From NCBI GenBank assembly GCA_001414345.1, contig LLCB01000016.1:186001-250000 (forward strand): DNA of 64,000 nucleotides, read 5' to 3'. Made by a program: the position numbers and the translations under genes. Shown one piece after another: positions 35,381-46,312 of the stretch (positions are counted from its first letter, which is position 1; the number at the start of each line of letters is the position of its first letter). The notes beneath the pieces were generated by a model. It saw only the letters and a list, made by a program, of their open reading frames with translations. It did not search any database and was not told where the DNA came from. The stretch is from Hymenoscyphus infarciens (lineage: Eukaryota > Ascomycota > Leotiomycetes > Helotiales > Helotiaceae).

Positions 35381-36104
35381 CTTGAGTTGGGTTATTCGCT
35401 TTATGGGGTTTTAGTACTATTACAATATCATTAGAAATTGAGGTACAGGTCATTTTCTGCGATGTTTAATGTTTATGCATAGAGAGTCCGGGTTGTTCTG
35501 TATAAAGGAACGTGGGGAGTTTCATCCATGCGTTGGTGATTTTGATGAATGCAGAGGTTTGAAATCCATCTTCTTTTTAGAGCTTCGGTTTCGCTACTAC
35601 CCCCAGAGACAATAGAAACCTTGTTTTATATGGTAAAAAAAACAAAGGGAAAGCTTAAGCGACATATTGTGGCACGAATTGCAACAAAGAATTTATCTCA
35701 ATTTGCATAGCCCTGATTTATCATGCGAAAAATAAATATCGATAAGCTAAGGGTTCCTTAAGAAAATGTTGATGTTACTGTAGTAATTCAGACCTGGCCA
35801 CGATTTCAACGGACAACGAGAAAAAATATTAAATTGTTCTGAACAACTCCTATAGCCAAATTATCATTGCCAACCTCGTTCTTCAAGATGTGTTGGAACG
35901 GTTTGTAGAGGGCTAAGTGCCTCTAGAAAAACCCCATGAGTTCCTGGTGGTTCGTGAATCACCACTAACACAAATACCGCCCTTATTCACTGAATCTGAA
36001 TGGGTGCTTGGAGCCCAACGTGTATCACATATCTTGTTGGAACTCTCCTCCTCCTCTCAGACAGCCTCATAATCTAACAACTCGAACTCATTCGAATCGT
36101 AAGC
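35381..36104. other. Intergenic, divergent promoters, no gene seen
   Basis: It separates the minus-strand RRM gene from the plus-strand methyltransferase gene. Nothing coding is seen. Confidence 0.5.
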
Positions 36105-37002
36105 ATGACAACAGACACACCTAACCTTTCCAAGATGGGCACCAGCGAGAAATCAGTAGGCTGGTACGCAACATCGCTCGAAACCATCACACCCGAGCAA
36201 CAAGATCTTCTCGAGAACTACTCCCACATCGCACCCGAAGACGTCCTTCCCCATATCCACAAGCTTGTATGTCCTCCAGTTCCCAATAGCATCCGTTCCT
36301 TGTCTAACCTACCAAAAGCGAGATCAAGCATGGGAAATCTACCCATATCCATGTATCGGTCAATTTCGCTTCATCGACTTGAGCATGATGCATACTCCCT
36401 CCTACCAATCTATCCTCGCACGTCTGAAAGCTGGTGGCTTCCTCTTGGATCTCGGCTGCTGCTGTGCACAAGATTTGCGAAAATTGGCGCATGATGGTGC
36501 CCCGGCTTCGAATCTTTATGGTGCAGAGCTTCAACAAGGATTCCTTGATTTGGGATATGACTTGTTCCGTGATAGAGAAACCCTTGGTGCTCATTTCATG
36601 GTGGCGGATGTGTTTGACAAACAAGGGGAGTTGGGAAACTTGAAGGCAAAGATGGATGTCGTTCACCTAGGACTATTTCTCCATCTTTTCAACTTGGAGA
36701 AACAAGTCGAGGTTTGCGAGGTAGTAGTGGGTTTGTTGAAGCCGGAGAAGGGAGTACTGATCATTGGTCAACAAATCGGCATGTTGGAAGCTGGAGAAGA
36801 AGCGAGAGAGGGTGATAGGAGGATCTTCAAGCATAATGTGGAGAGCTTTAAGCGGATGTGGGTTGAGATTGGTGAAAACACACAGTCTGAGTGGGTTGTA
36901 AGTGCAAAATTGGATCATGGATTGGGAGTTGGAGATGAGAACCGGAAGTGGGATGACCCGAGCTCAAGAAGATTGGTCTTTGAAGTCGAGAGGGTGAAAT
37001 GA
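36105..37002 (+). CDS. SAM-dependent methyltransferase of the fungal meroterpenoid-cluster type, 281 aa
   Basis: There are two exons: 36105-36266 and 36319-37002. The intron is 52 nt (GTATGT, TCTAAC, AAAAG) and the coding length is 846 nt. RDQAWEIYPYPCIGQFRFID followed by LDLGCCCAQDLRKLAHDG (SAM motif I, residues ~100-117) and NLYGAELQQGFLDLGYDLF is the hallmark of a fungal family that includes AusD-like enzymes of meroterpenoid clusters and many orphans. Then come ADVFD and MDVVHLGLFLHLF (motifs II-III). It probably O-methylates a carboxyl or hydroxyl of a small molecule in the cytosol. No polyketide synthase, prenyltransferase or cyclase lies nearby, so it is an orphan here. Confidence 0.85.
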
Positions 37003-37393
37003 AGTGATGAGTACTGTTTACAAGTGAGAAATAGAAGAGTTCGCCTGACTTTGCAGACCAATTGAAATACTGTTTCAAGTGAGACGTTCATACAAAAACA
37101 AAACAGGCGACAGGCTGCGTGAAATACTCATTCCTAGAAAACGGTCTCGCGAATTTGTTAAACAAAGTAGTTCTCTGATACCATACGAACAAATCACTCA
37201 CATTCCAACTCGGAAGAGTAAAAGTCCCAAGATGGGTTGACATTATTGATACATGATAGGTTTGGTTAACAGCACAGCGGGTCACGGGAGAAGAAGTCAT
37301 TCCATTATGAAATAAGATCAATAAACCGAGCTGCCATACCATACTCGTCAAAATATACCGCGAATCCCAAGTTGTGGTGTTAGCATCGACCTC

Positions 37394-38265
37394 TTATCCT
37401 CGGCTACAAACACAACCTAGTTCATTTGCCCGTCGTGTCCATTGTCTTCTGCACAGCCAGCAAAACTCCCCCTTGCAATTCTTGCAAGTCATGTCTGTAT
37501 TATTTTTGAATCAGTATACATCTTGAAAAGTATCAGAGAAAGAAAATGAGTAAGACTTATCCGGAACCACCCAGAGAAGACATTAACTCGGGGAAACTGG
37601 GTACTTACGATCACAACCGCCACTCTTTGTAATCCAAGCTCTGCAACTAGGGCACATTTTCGTGTTCCGGTCGGCTTTAAGGTGGTTGAGTGATAGTCTT
37701 TCCTCCTTCTCATGAACCGATACCTTCTTTTGATTTTTCGAGTCTTTGTCGTACTGATCGCAAGTCCTTCCATGATGCCAATCAGTTCGGTGCTTGAGAC
37801 AGCTGACTTTGGAGCAGCCAATACAGTAGAACTTGTGTGGTTTGCTTTCCTGAGGAACATGAAGCTGGCCGGATCCGCAATTTGCTGGGCACCAGATGAA
37901 CTCTTCCATGCTTGCAAGTGCCGTCTTAAGTCCTCGGTCTATGTACCTTCGCGTGCTTTAGTTTCATGCCATAAAGATTTGAATCGAAGAGATAAGAGTA
38001 TATACTTCTCAAATTGATCCTGGGTACAGAGTCTTTCAAAATCAAAAGGTGCCAAATTAGCTGGGCATGCCATGCAAGTTACTGAAGTTAATTCGGCCCC
38101 CTCAATCTTAGTGTTCAACCATTGTCTGACACAATCCAAACATGCGTTCGCCGAGTGCTCACAGGTTGTCGCTATGTCTGGAAAATCTGAGCGACGGTTG
38201 GCGCAAATATCGCAAGTTCGTAGGTTTCCTCCTCTCCCCCCTTTCCCAGTTCCTTTTCTCGACAT
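37394..38265 (-). CDS. RBR-type E3 ubiquitin ligase-like protein, 232 aa (paralog 1)
   Basis: There are three exons: 38006-38265, 37609-37946 and 37394-37494 (699 nt). RING1 is at Cys18-x2-Cys21, Cys35-x-His37, Cys42-x2-Cys45 and Cys64-x2-Cys67. IBR starts FIWCPANCGSGQLH and goes on through FYCIGCSKVSCLKHRTDWHH. RING2 starts CPSCRAWITKSGGCDHMTC and ends EFCWLC. In RBR ligases the Cys in GGC-x-H takes ubiquitin as a thioester and the His two residues later helps; here these are Cys198 and His200, both present. The protein lacks accessory domains and is short for an RBR enzyme. A tandem same-strand paralog follows at 38957-39848. The Gly/Lys-rich first 14 residues are disordered. Confidence 0.88.
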
Positions 38266-38956
38266 ATATATGGTATTTGGTTTTCGTGCAATATCCGATC
38301 AGCTTGGTGTCGCTTGAGAGTAATATAACAATTGATCTCTCAGTAGTGTGGATAAAAAATGATGTTGGCAAAAGGGTCGACGTCAGCGGGATACTTTGAG
38401 AGCTACAGTTATTTAAGTATTTGATCTTCCATCGTGGACCCACGACAAATGTCCAGACCTGCCCACTAACAGTGCTTCACCCGTCCATTGCCCATGAGAG
38501 TATAAGCAAGAGCGCGAACCAAAGGCAAGGCAATAAGCCAATCTCCATGTGAATTCAAAAAAGGAACCTCGAGCTTTTTGATCATTTCTCCGAGTGCTAA
38601 GCATGGGTGAACATACCAAAGGTATCAAACACCCAGAGGCCGGCACTTGAAATTCCACGGACGGTCCAGACCTACATAGTAGAAGACTCTAGCCTAGAAT
38701 ATTGTTCTATAGAACATTCCACTCGACTTCTAGAAACATGATTTCTGAGTAGAAAAACGCCCGGTGTAATACTTGAAAATCAGGACTAAATTATTCGGCA
38801 GCACGAAGGCAGATAGGCGGGAGATTCGTTTCACTATACGAATGGAGAAGAATCACAAGGGGGAAATATTATCAATTAAATGAGTCACGACCCCCCTCTT
38901 CGCGAAATTTAACGCAGCTATGAAGTGAGTGCGAGGTACTACCATGAGTGAGCGTA
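38266..38956. other. Intergenic between the two RBR paralogs, no gene seen
   Basis: Promoter of paralog 1 and 3' flank of paralog 2. No supported ORF. Confidence 0.5.
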
Positions 38957-39848
38957 TCAATAACAACGGCAGCTTCCCCTCGAGAGCCTGCACTTCCAGC
39001 AAGAATACCCGTTACAGCTTTTGCAAGTCATATCTGCAGAATCCAGGAATCAGTATGCTACCATTGGTCATATTCGAGGAGTAAAATCTGTGAGTACTCA
39101 CTGTTACATCCACCTGTCTTCGTAATCCAAGCTTTACAGTATGGACACCTTTTTGTCTTCAGCTCTTTTTCAAGTCGGTCGAGTGTGAGTTGTTCATATG
39201 TCTCATGATCCTTTGTTTTCTTCAATTCCCCGTCGTATTGGGCGCATGTAATTCCATAATGCCACTCAGTTTCGCCATGATGGTTCGGACAGCTCGCTCT
39301 CGAGCATCCAGTGCAGCAAAACTTGAATGGTTCCTCGAATGGTTCCTCGAATGAGCTAACTTGGAACTGGCCGGATTCGCAATTTCTAAAAGGACACCAG
39401 TGGAAATCTTTCTCGCTCGCAAGTAAGTTCTTAAGCCCCAATTCGCAATATCTTGCAATAAATTAGTTGATACCAAAGATTGTCAGCAGGGAATTGGTGA
39501 CAAGAATACATACCTACTAAATTGCCTTTCGGTACAAAGCCTGTTGAAATCCACAGTCGTCAGACTAACTGGGCATGCCAAACAAGTGACGGAAAGTTGC
39601 TTTTCGTCTATTTTGGTTTGCAGCCATCTGAAGACACAATCTGAGCAAGCTATTGGTTCGTGTTTGCAAGTGGTCGTTATGGCTGGAAAGGTTGAACGGA
39701 TATTGGAGCAGATATCGCAGGTCTTTTCGGTTTTCCACGACCATTCCCGTAAACCTCCCCATAACCACCCCCGTAACCATGCACATAACAATGCACATAA
39801 TTCTAACAGCCATGCAAATAACAATACGAACAAGACCGCTCTCCACAT
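38957..39848 (-). CDS. RBR-type protein with N-terminal membrane segment and altered RING2, 253 aa (paralog 2)
   Basis: There are three exons: 39514-39848, 39102-39451 and 38957-39033 (762 nt), with introns at the same places as in paralog 1. Residues 1-35 (MWRAVLFVLLFAWLLELCAL and on) are a strongly hydrophobic, Trp/Leu-rich segment absent from paralog 1, from a CAT/ACC-rich simple-sequence stretch. RING1 cysteines are kept (C44, C47, C61, H63, C68, C71, C89, C92). The IBR contains a 4-residue duplication (FEEPFEEP). RING2 reads GGCNNMTCKSCNGYSCWKC: the catalytic-type Cys227 is kept, but the His two residues later is Asn229, and the EFCWLC end is changed. It is probably a duplicated copy with weakened or changed activity, perhaps membrane-anchored. 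Confidence 0.83.
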
Positions 39849-40175
39849 ATCTCTTGTAAATTTATGTTGTGCAATGACTTTGCTCTAGTTCTGGAAGGTG
39901 TTTGTTGAACAAAATGTGGGAGTTGATATTGAGTGGGCATTTTTCAATAAAAGTGAGAGCGGTTGATTGTTTATATTCTTTCATAGCACGATGTGCCCGA
40001 AACAAAACACTGATGATCTACCCATTTGGGCTGATCTAGCCATGTGGTTTTACCACATCTCACAAAGAAATTCTACTCTTCAAGTGACTCAAAAACAGAC
40101 CTCTGTCTATCCATGTTTCAATTCCCCAAGTACTGACTACGCAGAGTTAGGCCGTGTCGAAACAACTTGCTCACC
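39849..40175. other. Intergenic, no gene seen
   Basis: Promoter of RBR paralog 2 and the 3' end of the F-box gene. Nothing else is seen. Confidence 0.5.
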
Positions 40176-41552
40176 CTATGCACCAACCAAAGGCGGAAAT
40201 TGACTAGTAACCCAAGATATTTTTATCCTTTCCCTTCTGCAAAGTGTAACCAATGCCGCACAACCATCATCTTCCTCCTTTAATTCGTCCACCTCCGCCG
40301 GAACAGCGTATGCGTTTTGCCAAAGAACAATAGTCTGTAGACCTGGATAAGACCTCTTTTTATTAACCACAATTTCGCCAAGGGTATCCCCAAATTCCAT
40401 CAGACGAAGATTTAATCCCCGTTCCTCGGTGGGGTCTGTGGAAAAATAGCTTTCGCGTGCATACCCAGGTGGAAGCTCCAGTTGCAAGTTAACAAGAGCC
40501 ATAGGTAGAAAATCGCTAATCGGAGGGAATTCCCCTCCTTCTGCTCCCTCAAAGATTATCTTTCTGGGGATGAGATTGAACGGCACTCCCACATTGGTTA
40601 ACTGGGAAAATCCCTGAAGATTAGCGAGTTGCCTATAATTGCATGGTGGACACTCCATCATTTCACCGTACACGAACATCTCCTCGAGAGTGTGTTGCTG
40701 GGATTGAAGAGCCCAACTAAGTCCACCACGAAAACAAGGCCCACCAAGACCCCCCACCACCGTCATTTCGTAATGAAATATTTTCAGAGCTTCTATCCAC
40801 CCAAGAAGCTCTTTTAACCCTTTTCGTAATTCAAGGCTCTTTTTGAGGGAGAGACTGGTGATATTCGAGTGAAAAGGGAAGTTTTCGGAATTTGATCCCT
40901 CTACTAACGAATTCCAGGACCGGATGCCCACTAATGTGAGAATCCTAAGATTTGGTAGACGGAAAAGAGAATGCACCTTTTCGTTATCAGATTCAGCGAT
41001 GAGGTGCTGGCGCCTTCTTTCACGTTGTCTTTCTAGAACCTCGATCTCCAATGAGGTGATATTTACAAGGTCTCCGCTCCGAGAGTCGTGATCTTCCAAA
41101 GTTCGTGTGCAATGAAGGTGCTTGAGAGACGGCGATAATATTCTGATGACGTTGCCGATTTTTTCATCGTGACTTGGTAGTCGAGACTCGAGACTAGCAC
41201 CGATAACGTGTGAACGCAGAGTCTCATTTTCCGAGATTGTGCGAAGAAAAGAGGCAAGATGAAATATGCGTTTATCATGACGAGGAATGCGCTCCAAATC
41301 ATCGGAACCACTCCAACGCAAACATTTCTGTGTCCAGTCCGGGACACTAGGTATGGTCATACACCGACTGTAAATTTCTTCTCCATCCTCAAGTTCCTTA
41401 TTCTCCCATAAATGAACGTATCGGTAAAGTAGAGGCGTGGAGCAGCGATTTAATTTCTTGGATACCTTGGCGAGGGCTGCGAGAGACTCAGAAGGCGTGC
41501 ATTGAGCAATGCATGTTACGATCTCTTCAGGCAAACTTTCGAAGTTCGCCAT
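40176..41552 (-). CDS. F-box protein, 458 aa
   Basis: This is a single exon from ATG 41552. Residues 4-45 (FESLPEEIVTCIAQCTPSES then LAALAKVSKKLNRCSTPLLY) are an F-box, the segment that binds Skp1 in SCF ubiquitin ligases. The rest has irregular leucine-rich character (LRILTLVGIRSW, ITSLSLKKSLELRKGLKELL, LVNLQLELPPGY), as in many fungal F-box/LRR-like proteins that recruit substrates. Fungal genomes carry dozens of such fast-evolving genes and the target cannot be read from sequence. It lies next to two RBR ligase-like genes on the same strand, though nothing shows that they act together. Confidence 0.82.
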   Translation of the reverse strand: MANFESLPEEIVTCIAQCTPSESLAALAKVSKKLNRCSTPLLYRYVHLWENKELEDGEEIYSRCMTIPSVPDWTQKCLRWSGSDDLERIPRHDKRIFHLASFLRTISENETLRSHVIGASLESRLPSHDEKIGNVIRILSPSLKHLHCTRTLEDHDSRSGDLVNITSLEIEVLERQRERRRQHLIAESDNEKVHSLFRLPNLRILTLVGIRSWNSLVEGSNSENFPFHSNITSLSLKKSLELRKGLKELLGWIEALKIFHYEMTVVGGLGGPCFRGGLSWALQSQQHTLEEMFVYGEMMECPPCNYRQLANLQGFSQLTNVGVPFNLIPRKIIFEGAEGGEFPPISDFLPMALVNLQLELPPGYARESYFSTDPTEERGLNLRLMEFGDTLGEIVVNKKRSYPGLQTIVLWQNAYAVPAEVDELKEEDDGCAALVTLCRRERIKISWVTSQFPPLVGA

Positions 41553-42504
41553 GTTGTAGTATGATCATTGGTTGAAATCTTTGCTGGCAGGATTTATTTG
41601 CGCGGGTGGGAAGATGCGAGAGCCAAGACAATCTTCTATTTGCTGGTAAGCTTCATGACGCGCAGAAGAGACGAGCCGGGATTTAGAGAGATGTTCACGT
41701 CACCTAGTTTTCAGCCGACTTACTTTAGCGAGAAATACTCTAGCGGTGCAAATAGCACACATACGCACACAAAAGAGAATACATCTTTCAACTTGGGGGG
41801 AAGACCATAACGTTGGGGAAGACCTTAAATATCGTATGTGACTATAACATAGAAGTACTCATGGACGTTGGACCATAAAGTGGTTTAGGAAAATAATAAC
41901 CCAACTTGTCCTGGCGTCATTTTGCCAAAAAGGAGCAAGTGGCGAGCCAACAACCACCAAGTAAACCTTCAGATCAAACAATTAACCCCAATCAAAAATT
42001 TCTCACAACCGTATTCCTTCTCAATCCAGTATGTACTTTACGACCACAGAGCAGTGCACTATAATACTCTATAAAAATGCTCAAATAGACAAAGTAGACC
42101 TGCAATTCAGGTCACCCTCCCCAGGGGCAGAAACGCCTCTCTACTCACTTCTTACCTATACACCGTACCAAAACAGCAATCCGCAAATATCAGAAAAAAC
42201 ATATAAAAAATCCAGACCACCTCCAATCCAATATCAACTCATGGATAATTCCATAAAGTCTCTATTATACCTTGATATGCAGCTTTTTTCGGTCTGGGTA
42301 GCTAGCCTCCGCAACCGGGGAAAAAACGCCGCATTTTGTTCCTCTACCGCGCTCTAACTAAAAGACTAGTACTCCGTACAGCGATATAACTAACTAGTGT
42401 CCTAACCCCACTTTTTACTAGGAAAACTAAAAAGTTCTCGACACTAGAAAATAAGCAACGTGTAAAAATTACAGATAAACAAGGTTTTTTTGACCTCCGT
42501 GATA
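41553..42504. other. Intergenic with one doubtful ORF
   Basis: An ATG-started 108-codon frame at 42031-42357 has no motif and a composition unlike nearby genes, and I do not support it. The region ends at the MITE. Confidence 0.35.
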
Positions 42505-43034
42505 TAGTGAGTTGCGAGTTAAGCTTGAATTTGTCCACTTTTTTTATAATCCGAGCTTTTTGAAAAATTCCTTGATTTCCCCTCTTTTTAGGTACTCTTT
42601 TACCTATTTATTAATAACATATGTTAGTATACTCTAGATAACAGAAAACGAGAGCTCTATATATCCTCTATTACTCTATAAACTTTATATAATAAAAACA
42701 GATAATTTTATATCTATCTTTATTTTTATAAGATCTTAGCGTACCTTATCGACCTTATCGACCTTACATAGTAGTAGTGAAATTTTTTCAAAAAAAGGGG
42801 TTTTTTTAAAGAATTATCTATTTTTTAGTTTATCTTTGTTATACTTACTTTAAATTAATAAGTAATATAGAAGAGAGATAATTAGATATAGCGCTTCTTT
42901 CTAGCTAGGCCTTGTCTCTTTTAGAGTACTTTTATTTTCTGTCTTCTAAAGAAAAGAGGGAGAAAGCTTTGAAAAAAAAAAAACTCGGATTATAAAAAAA
43001 GTGGGCAAATTTAAGCTTAACTCGCAACTCACTG
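42505..43034. mobile_element. 530-bp Tc1/mariner-type MITE, copy B (inverted relative to copy A)
   Basis: The element starts TAGTGAGTTGCGAGTTAAGC at 42505 and ends GCTTAACTCGCAACTCACTG at 43034, with TA at 42503-42504 and 43035-43036. The interior is AT-rich and matches copy A (13078-13600) in reverse orientation. The first C of the TIR is T here, a RIP-type change. It abuts the 5' side of the S8 peptidase pseudogene. Confidence 0.85.
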
Positions 43035-43036
43035 TA

Positions 43037-44280
43037 TCTCGACACCAGCGAAGAGCGCATCGAAGAAGGCTTTGCTCATCTCCAATTTGAGGAAGTGCTC
43101 CAAAATGTCGCTCTACCCTGTTTGTAACTTGAGAAAGCGCTAGTCGATAAACTCAAGAAGAGACTACAAATCCAGACGGCAAGGGCCGCGAAGAAATGAT
43201 TTTCCTTTTCGATTTTTTCCGGGCCAAAAGTGTCAAAAAGGTCATCCGTGTCCTCGTCGCTGATACCTTAGAGCCACCCCACCGTGACGACGCAATCGAA
43301 AGGGCATCAGAAGGACTGAAAGTCGAGATCTGGGATTGGAAGAAGGTTGACCTGTGTAGTGAGACAATTCTCATCGCTGCTCCGGATGTTAGAGAAGTTT
43401 CTTTATATTGGAGCGGGAACAATGCCGTCCTACGTGGCTCGAGTGAACCCGGCGGGTTAAGTCAACTAAGAAAGCTATCAAAGGTGTATCTGCACGTTGG
43501 GAAGGTTTGTCGAACTTCGTTCGCCTCTTCTGGAAGTGAGCGGTAGCTGATACAAGATGTAGGGCATTGAAACCGCGAGCCGTACACATCGCAATGTTCG
43601 CGAGTTCTAAAGGCGTCGCAAGTTTCTTCGTTCAGAGATTGAAGTGGAGACCGTCGAGGAGAGCAAACCGGTGAAGCCCAACCCGACAGGCGGTCCCCTT
43701 GATGCTGCTGAGCAAATCGGGTGGCTACTTTGTATAGACGAGTTTGCAGACATCATCCAGAATGTTAGACCTCCGTTTCCGCTGCTGGAAAAGATTACGA
43801 TAGCTCTATTAGATGATGGAGTTGAAATCAGTGAGCAGTCTCTCCATGCCAAAATCACAGGAGGCAGAACCTTCTATAAGTGCGACAACCAAGAATTGCG
43901 CGGGCCGTACTATGTTACAAGTAGCGGGCATGGCACTGTTATGGCAAGTCTGATCTGTCGAGTATGCCCAACAGCAGAATTATATGTTGTGAAGTTGGAT
44001 GAGCATTTAATCGAGAACATGACGATGGAAATTTCAGCACAAAGCGCCGCCAAAGTATTCTCCCTATTCTCCATTCCTCGAATTGCGCTAAAATTATATC
44101 ACTAGGCTGTCCAAGTAGTAATTGATAGGAAGGTCCACAACACTGCCGACATAGCAGAGCTGGAGTATGCTATTAAGGTCACCTTTCATGTTCAAGCGAC
44201 ACGGGCGACCAGTGAGAAATGGAGGCAGTTCACTAGACCGACGCTACTCAATCAATTCCCCGCTCCAAGAGCGGCATATA
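43037..44280 (+). pseudogene. Truncated, broken subtilisin-like (S8) peptidase gene
   Basis: Reading segments in order are: FAHLQFEEVLQNVAL (from ~43070, with a TAA soon after), the frame 43196-43546 (IRVLVADTLEPPH, VEIWDWKKVDLCSETI, VREVSLYWSGNNAVLRG), and the frame 43644-44105. This is the plan of a large fungal family with a conserved N-terminal region before an S8 domain. In the S8 part LLDDGVE (Asp, ~43812) and SSGHGTVMA (His, 43929-43931) are the first two members of the catalytic triad. A likely intron follows AAK (GTATTC..CACTAG to 44105), then AVQVVIDRKVHNTADIAELE. The Ser region is missing: the gene stops at the tail of the convergent beta-lactamase gene. Stops, frame breaks, the lost 3' end and the MITE at its 5' side make it non-functional. 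Confidence 0.8.
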
Positions 44281-45684
44281 TCTTGCTTTCGATATCCACC
44301 CACATCCCTAAAACCTTGCCATCTGCAAAAGGTAGGATTTGGGTGCAAATCATCCCAGCAACACCCTTCTCCCTATCGCACCACCACCATAGATTCGGCA
44401 ATCCAGCCCAGAAGCCGGCACTAGTTGATCTCCCAGTTGCACCTCCGTTAGCCAACATCATCGTGAGCCCCCAACCCTGCGGCGGATTTCCTGGAACCGG
44501 GTAGATGTCCGGGATTGGATTGGTCAAGTCCGGCTTTGAGGCTGGAATTCCCTGCGAGCCAAATTTGGGAAACTCCTTGATTTGGTTGCGAAACATTTCT
44601 TCGACGGTTGCCTCGGACAAGATTCGGGCACCTGTAGTGGGCGAAATTCCGTTGTTGAGCAGTGTCCCGAGGATTTCTGTGCAGCTGGGTAAGCTAAATG
44701 GTGACAGAGACAGAGGAGAGAGACAGAGGAGAGGGTGAGTGGCTCACGGCAATAGTCTCGAGGTTTAGCATAACATCCAGCCCCGCCACTATTGAAGCAG
44801 GAGGAGATATCCTCTGCTGAATCCACCACCAGCGGCCGTCGAAGCAGGTGATCCCGGGCTATCAAGGAACCGTCCGGGTTTCGTTGGTTCATGTAAGCCA
44901 ACTTGCTCTTCATAGACTTTGTAGGAATTATGGAAATGTCATTGAGGCCTAGAGGCTTGAAGATATTGTCATGAAGGAAATCGTTCAGAGATTTTCCAGT
45001 GACCCGCTCCAGGGCAATACCAGCCCAATCGAGGTTGATCTGACATGGTTGGTTAGCCAGACTTCGATCGTCCCACCTGAACCTGGACTTACACCGTACT
45101 CCCACGCCTCTCCCGGCTGGTTAACCAAGGGTTGCAACATGTCGTGCATACTTCCAGAGAACTCATCGTAGCCCACAGGAAAGCTATAATCTCGAAGCTT
45201 CTCATTGAAGAAAGTGTACGCGAATCCAGCTAATAGTAATATCTCAGAACATAACTGTTTTCCTTGGGACGAATGGAGGTGACTCTCACTTACCAGTATG
45301 GGTCAAGAGCATTCGGAGGGTAATCCCCCTTTTCTTCTCCACCAATTTCCCATCATCCTGCAAGACCTTGACACTTTTCAACTCGGGACACAACTTTTCC
45401 AATTGGTCCGAGTCGTCTAGAGCGAGTTTACCTTGTTCCACGAGCTGCAAACAAGCCATGCCAACAATCAACTTGGTACAAGATGCAATCCAGTACACAT
45501 TCTCCTGGGTCATTGGTTCCTGGCTGTTGACACCTCGCTTGCCTGCGCAGTGTGCAAACAGTTCCTTGCCATCCCGGCCTACAACTACAACGGTCGTACC
45601 TGGAATGTCCGACTTGGGGTCTTTGCAGGCATCATCGACAGTTTGACGGAGTGACTCAAGTACTGTCGTAGAGAGTTGCACCAT
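44252..45684 (-). CDS. Beta-lactamase-fold serine hydrolase/acyltransferase (class C, EstB/LovD type), 414 aa
   Basis: There are four exons: 45294-45684, 45093-45229, 44748-45039 and 44252-44676 (1245 nt, in frame). Ser68-Cys-Thr-Lys71 is the SxxK motif whose Ser is the nucleophile; LRMLLTHT-AGFAY is restored across intron 1; WEYG-INLDWAG across intron 2 carries the Tyr175 that acts as base in this family. GWGLTMMLANGG near the C-terminus is the third-motif region. Family members hydrolyse esters or amides, or move acyl groups between small molecules (LovD). There is no signal peptide, so it is cytosolic. It is the nearest gene to the Zn2Cys6 regulator and monooxygenase and shares a promoter octamer with the latter. 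Confidence 0.9.
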
Positions 45685-45911
45685 GTTAGAGAACGTTTTA
45701 GGAATAAAGAAGTCGTTGCAGATTGAAGCGAGATGTCGGATACTCGTATAAAGGCAGCGTAGTAGCAGGCAAACAAAACCACAATTGCTTGCAGCTGCGC
45801 AGTGTTATGTAGAACTAACAAGGATTGAATCTAATAGACGATGCAACCCGGAGTATTCAGGTCACGCACGATCCATCGCCATCTCATTGATTTTGACCTT
45901 CATTACTTATC

Positions 45912-45984
45912 AACGGCTCCGCTCGAGATTCGGAGCCGTTTGCTTGTCTGGACACCTTCATGCAGTTCGTTTCACACGGAGCCG
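45912..45984. promoter_or_regulatory. Three CGGCTCCG sites, two forming a 10-bp inverted repeat, upstream of the beta-lactamase-like gene
   Basis: CGGCTCCG lies at 45914-45921 (plus) and its complement CGGAGCCG at 45931-45938 and 45977-45984. The first two form AACGGCTCCG-(9 nt)-CGGAGCCGTT, a perfect inverted repeat at 45912-45940. They stand 230-300 bp before the ATG at 45684. Each site is CGG-N2-CCG, the half-site layout bound by Zn2Cys6 regulators. Confidence 0.6.
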
Positions 45985-46312
45985 CGATTTACGGTGGAAT
46001 AGCTGGAACAAGTTAGTGTACAGGGAGGCGGGGGAAGGGAGGGAATGTACAGTAGAATTCAGCTGGGGACCCCGCACTATTGCTCGAATCCAGTTTCCAT
46101 TATCTCAGCCTTAGCCGCTCTGGTATCTTTCCCCACCTTTTACCTACACAGACTAAAAAAACCCAAACTAACCAATCAGAGGGCAGGAAAGGCGAGAACG
46201 TGACAACGAAAACGTAATAAGAAAGCATTTTTCTAAGAGTCGTGAATGAGATAAGATCTGTCCCTCTTAATAATCGGGCTTTCCGTGGGACACAATCGCA
46301 ACTGCCGCAAGG

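Noticed and set aside
42031..42357. 108-codon ATG ORF
   Set aside because: No motif, biased composition, next to a transposon; not supported as a gene.
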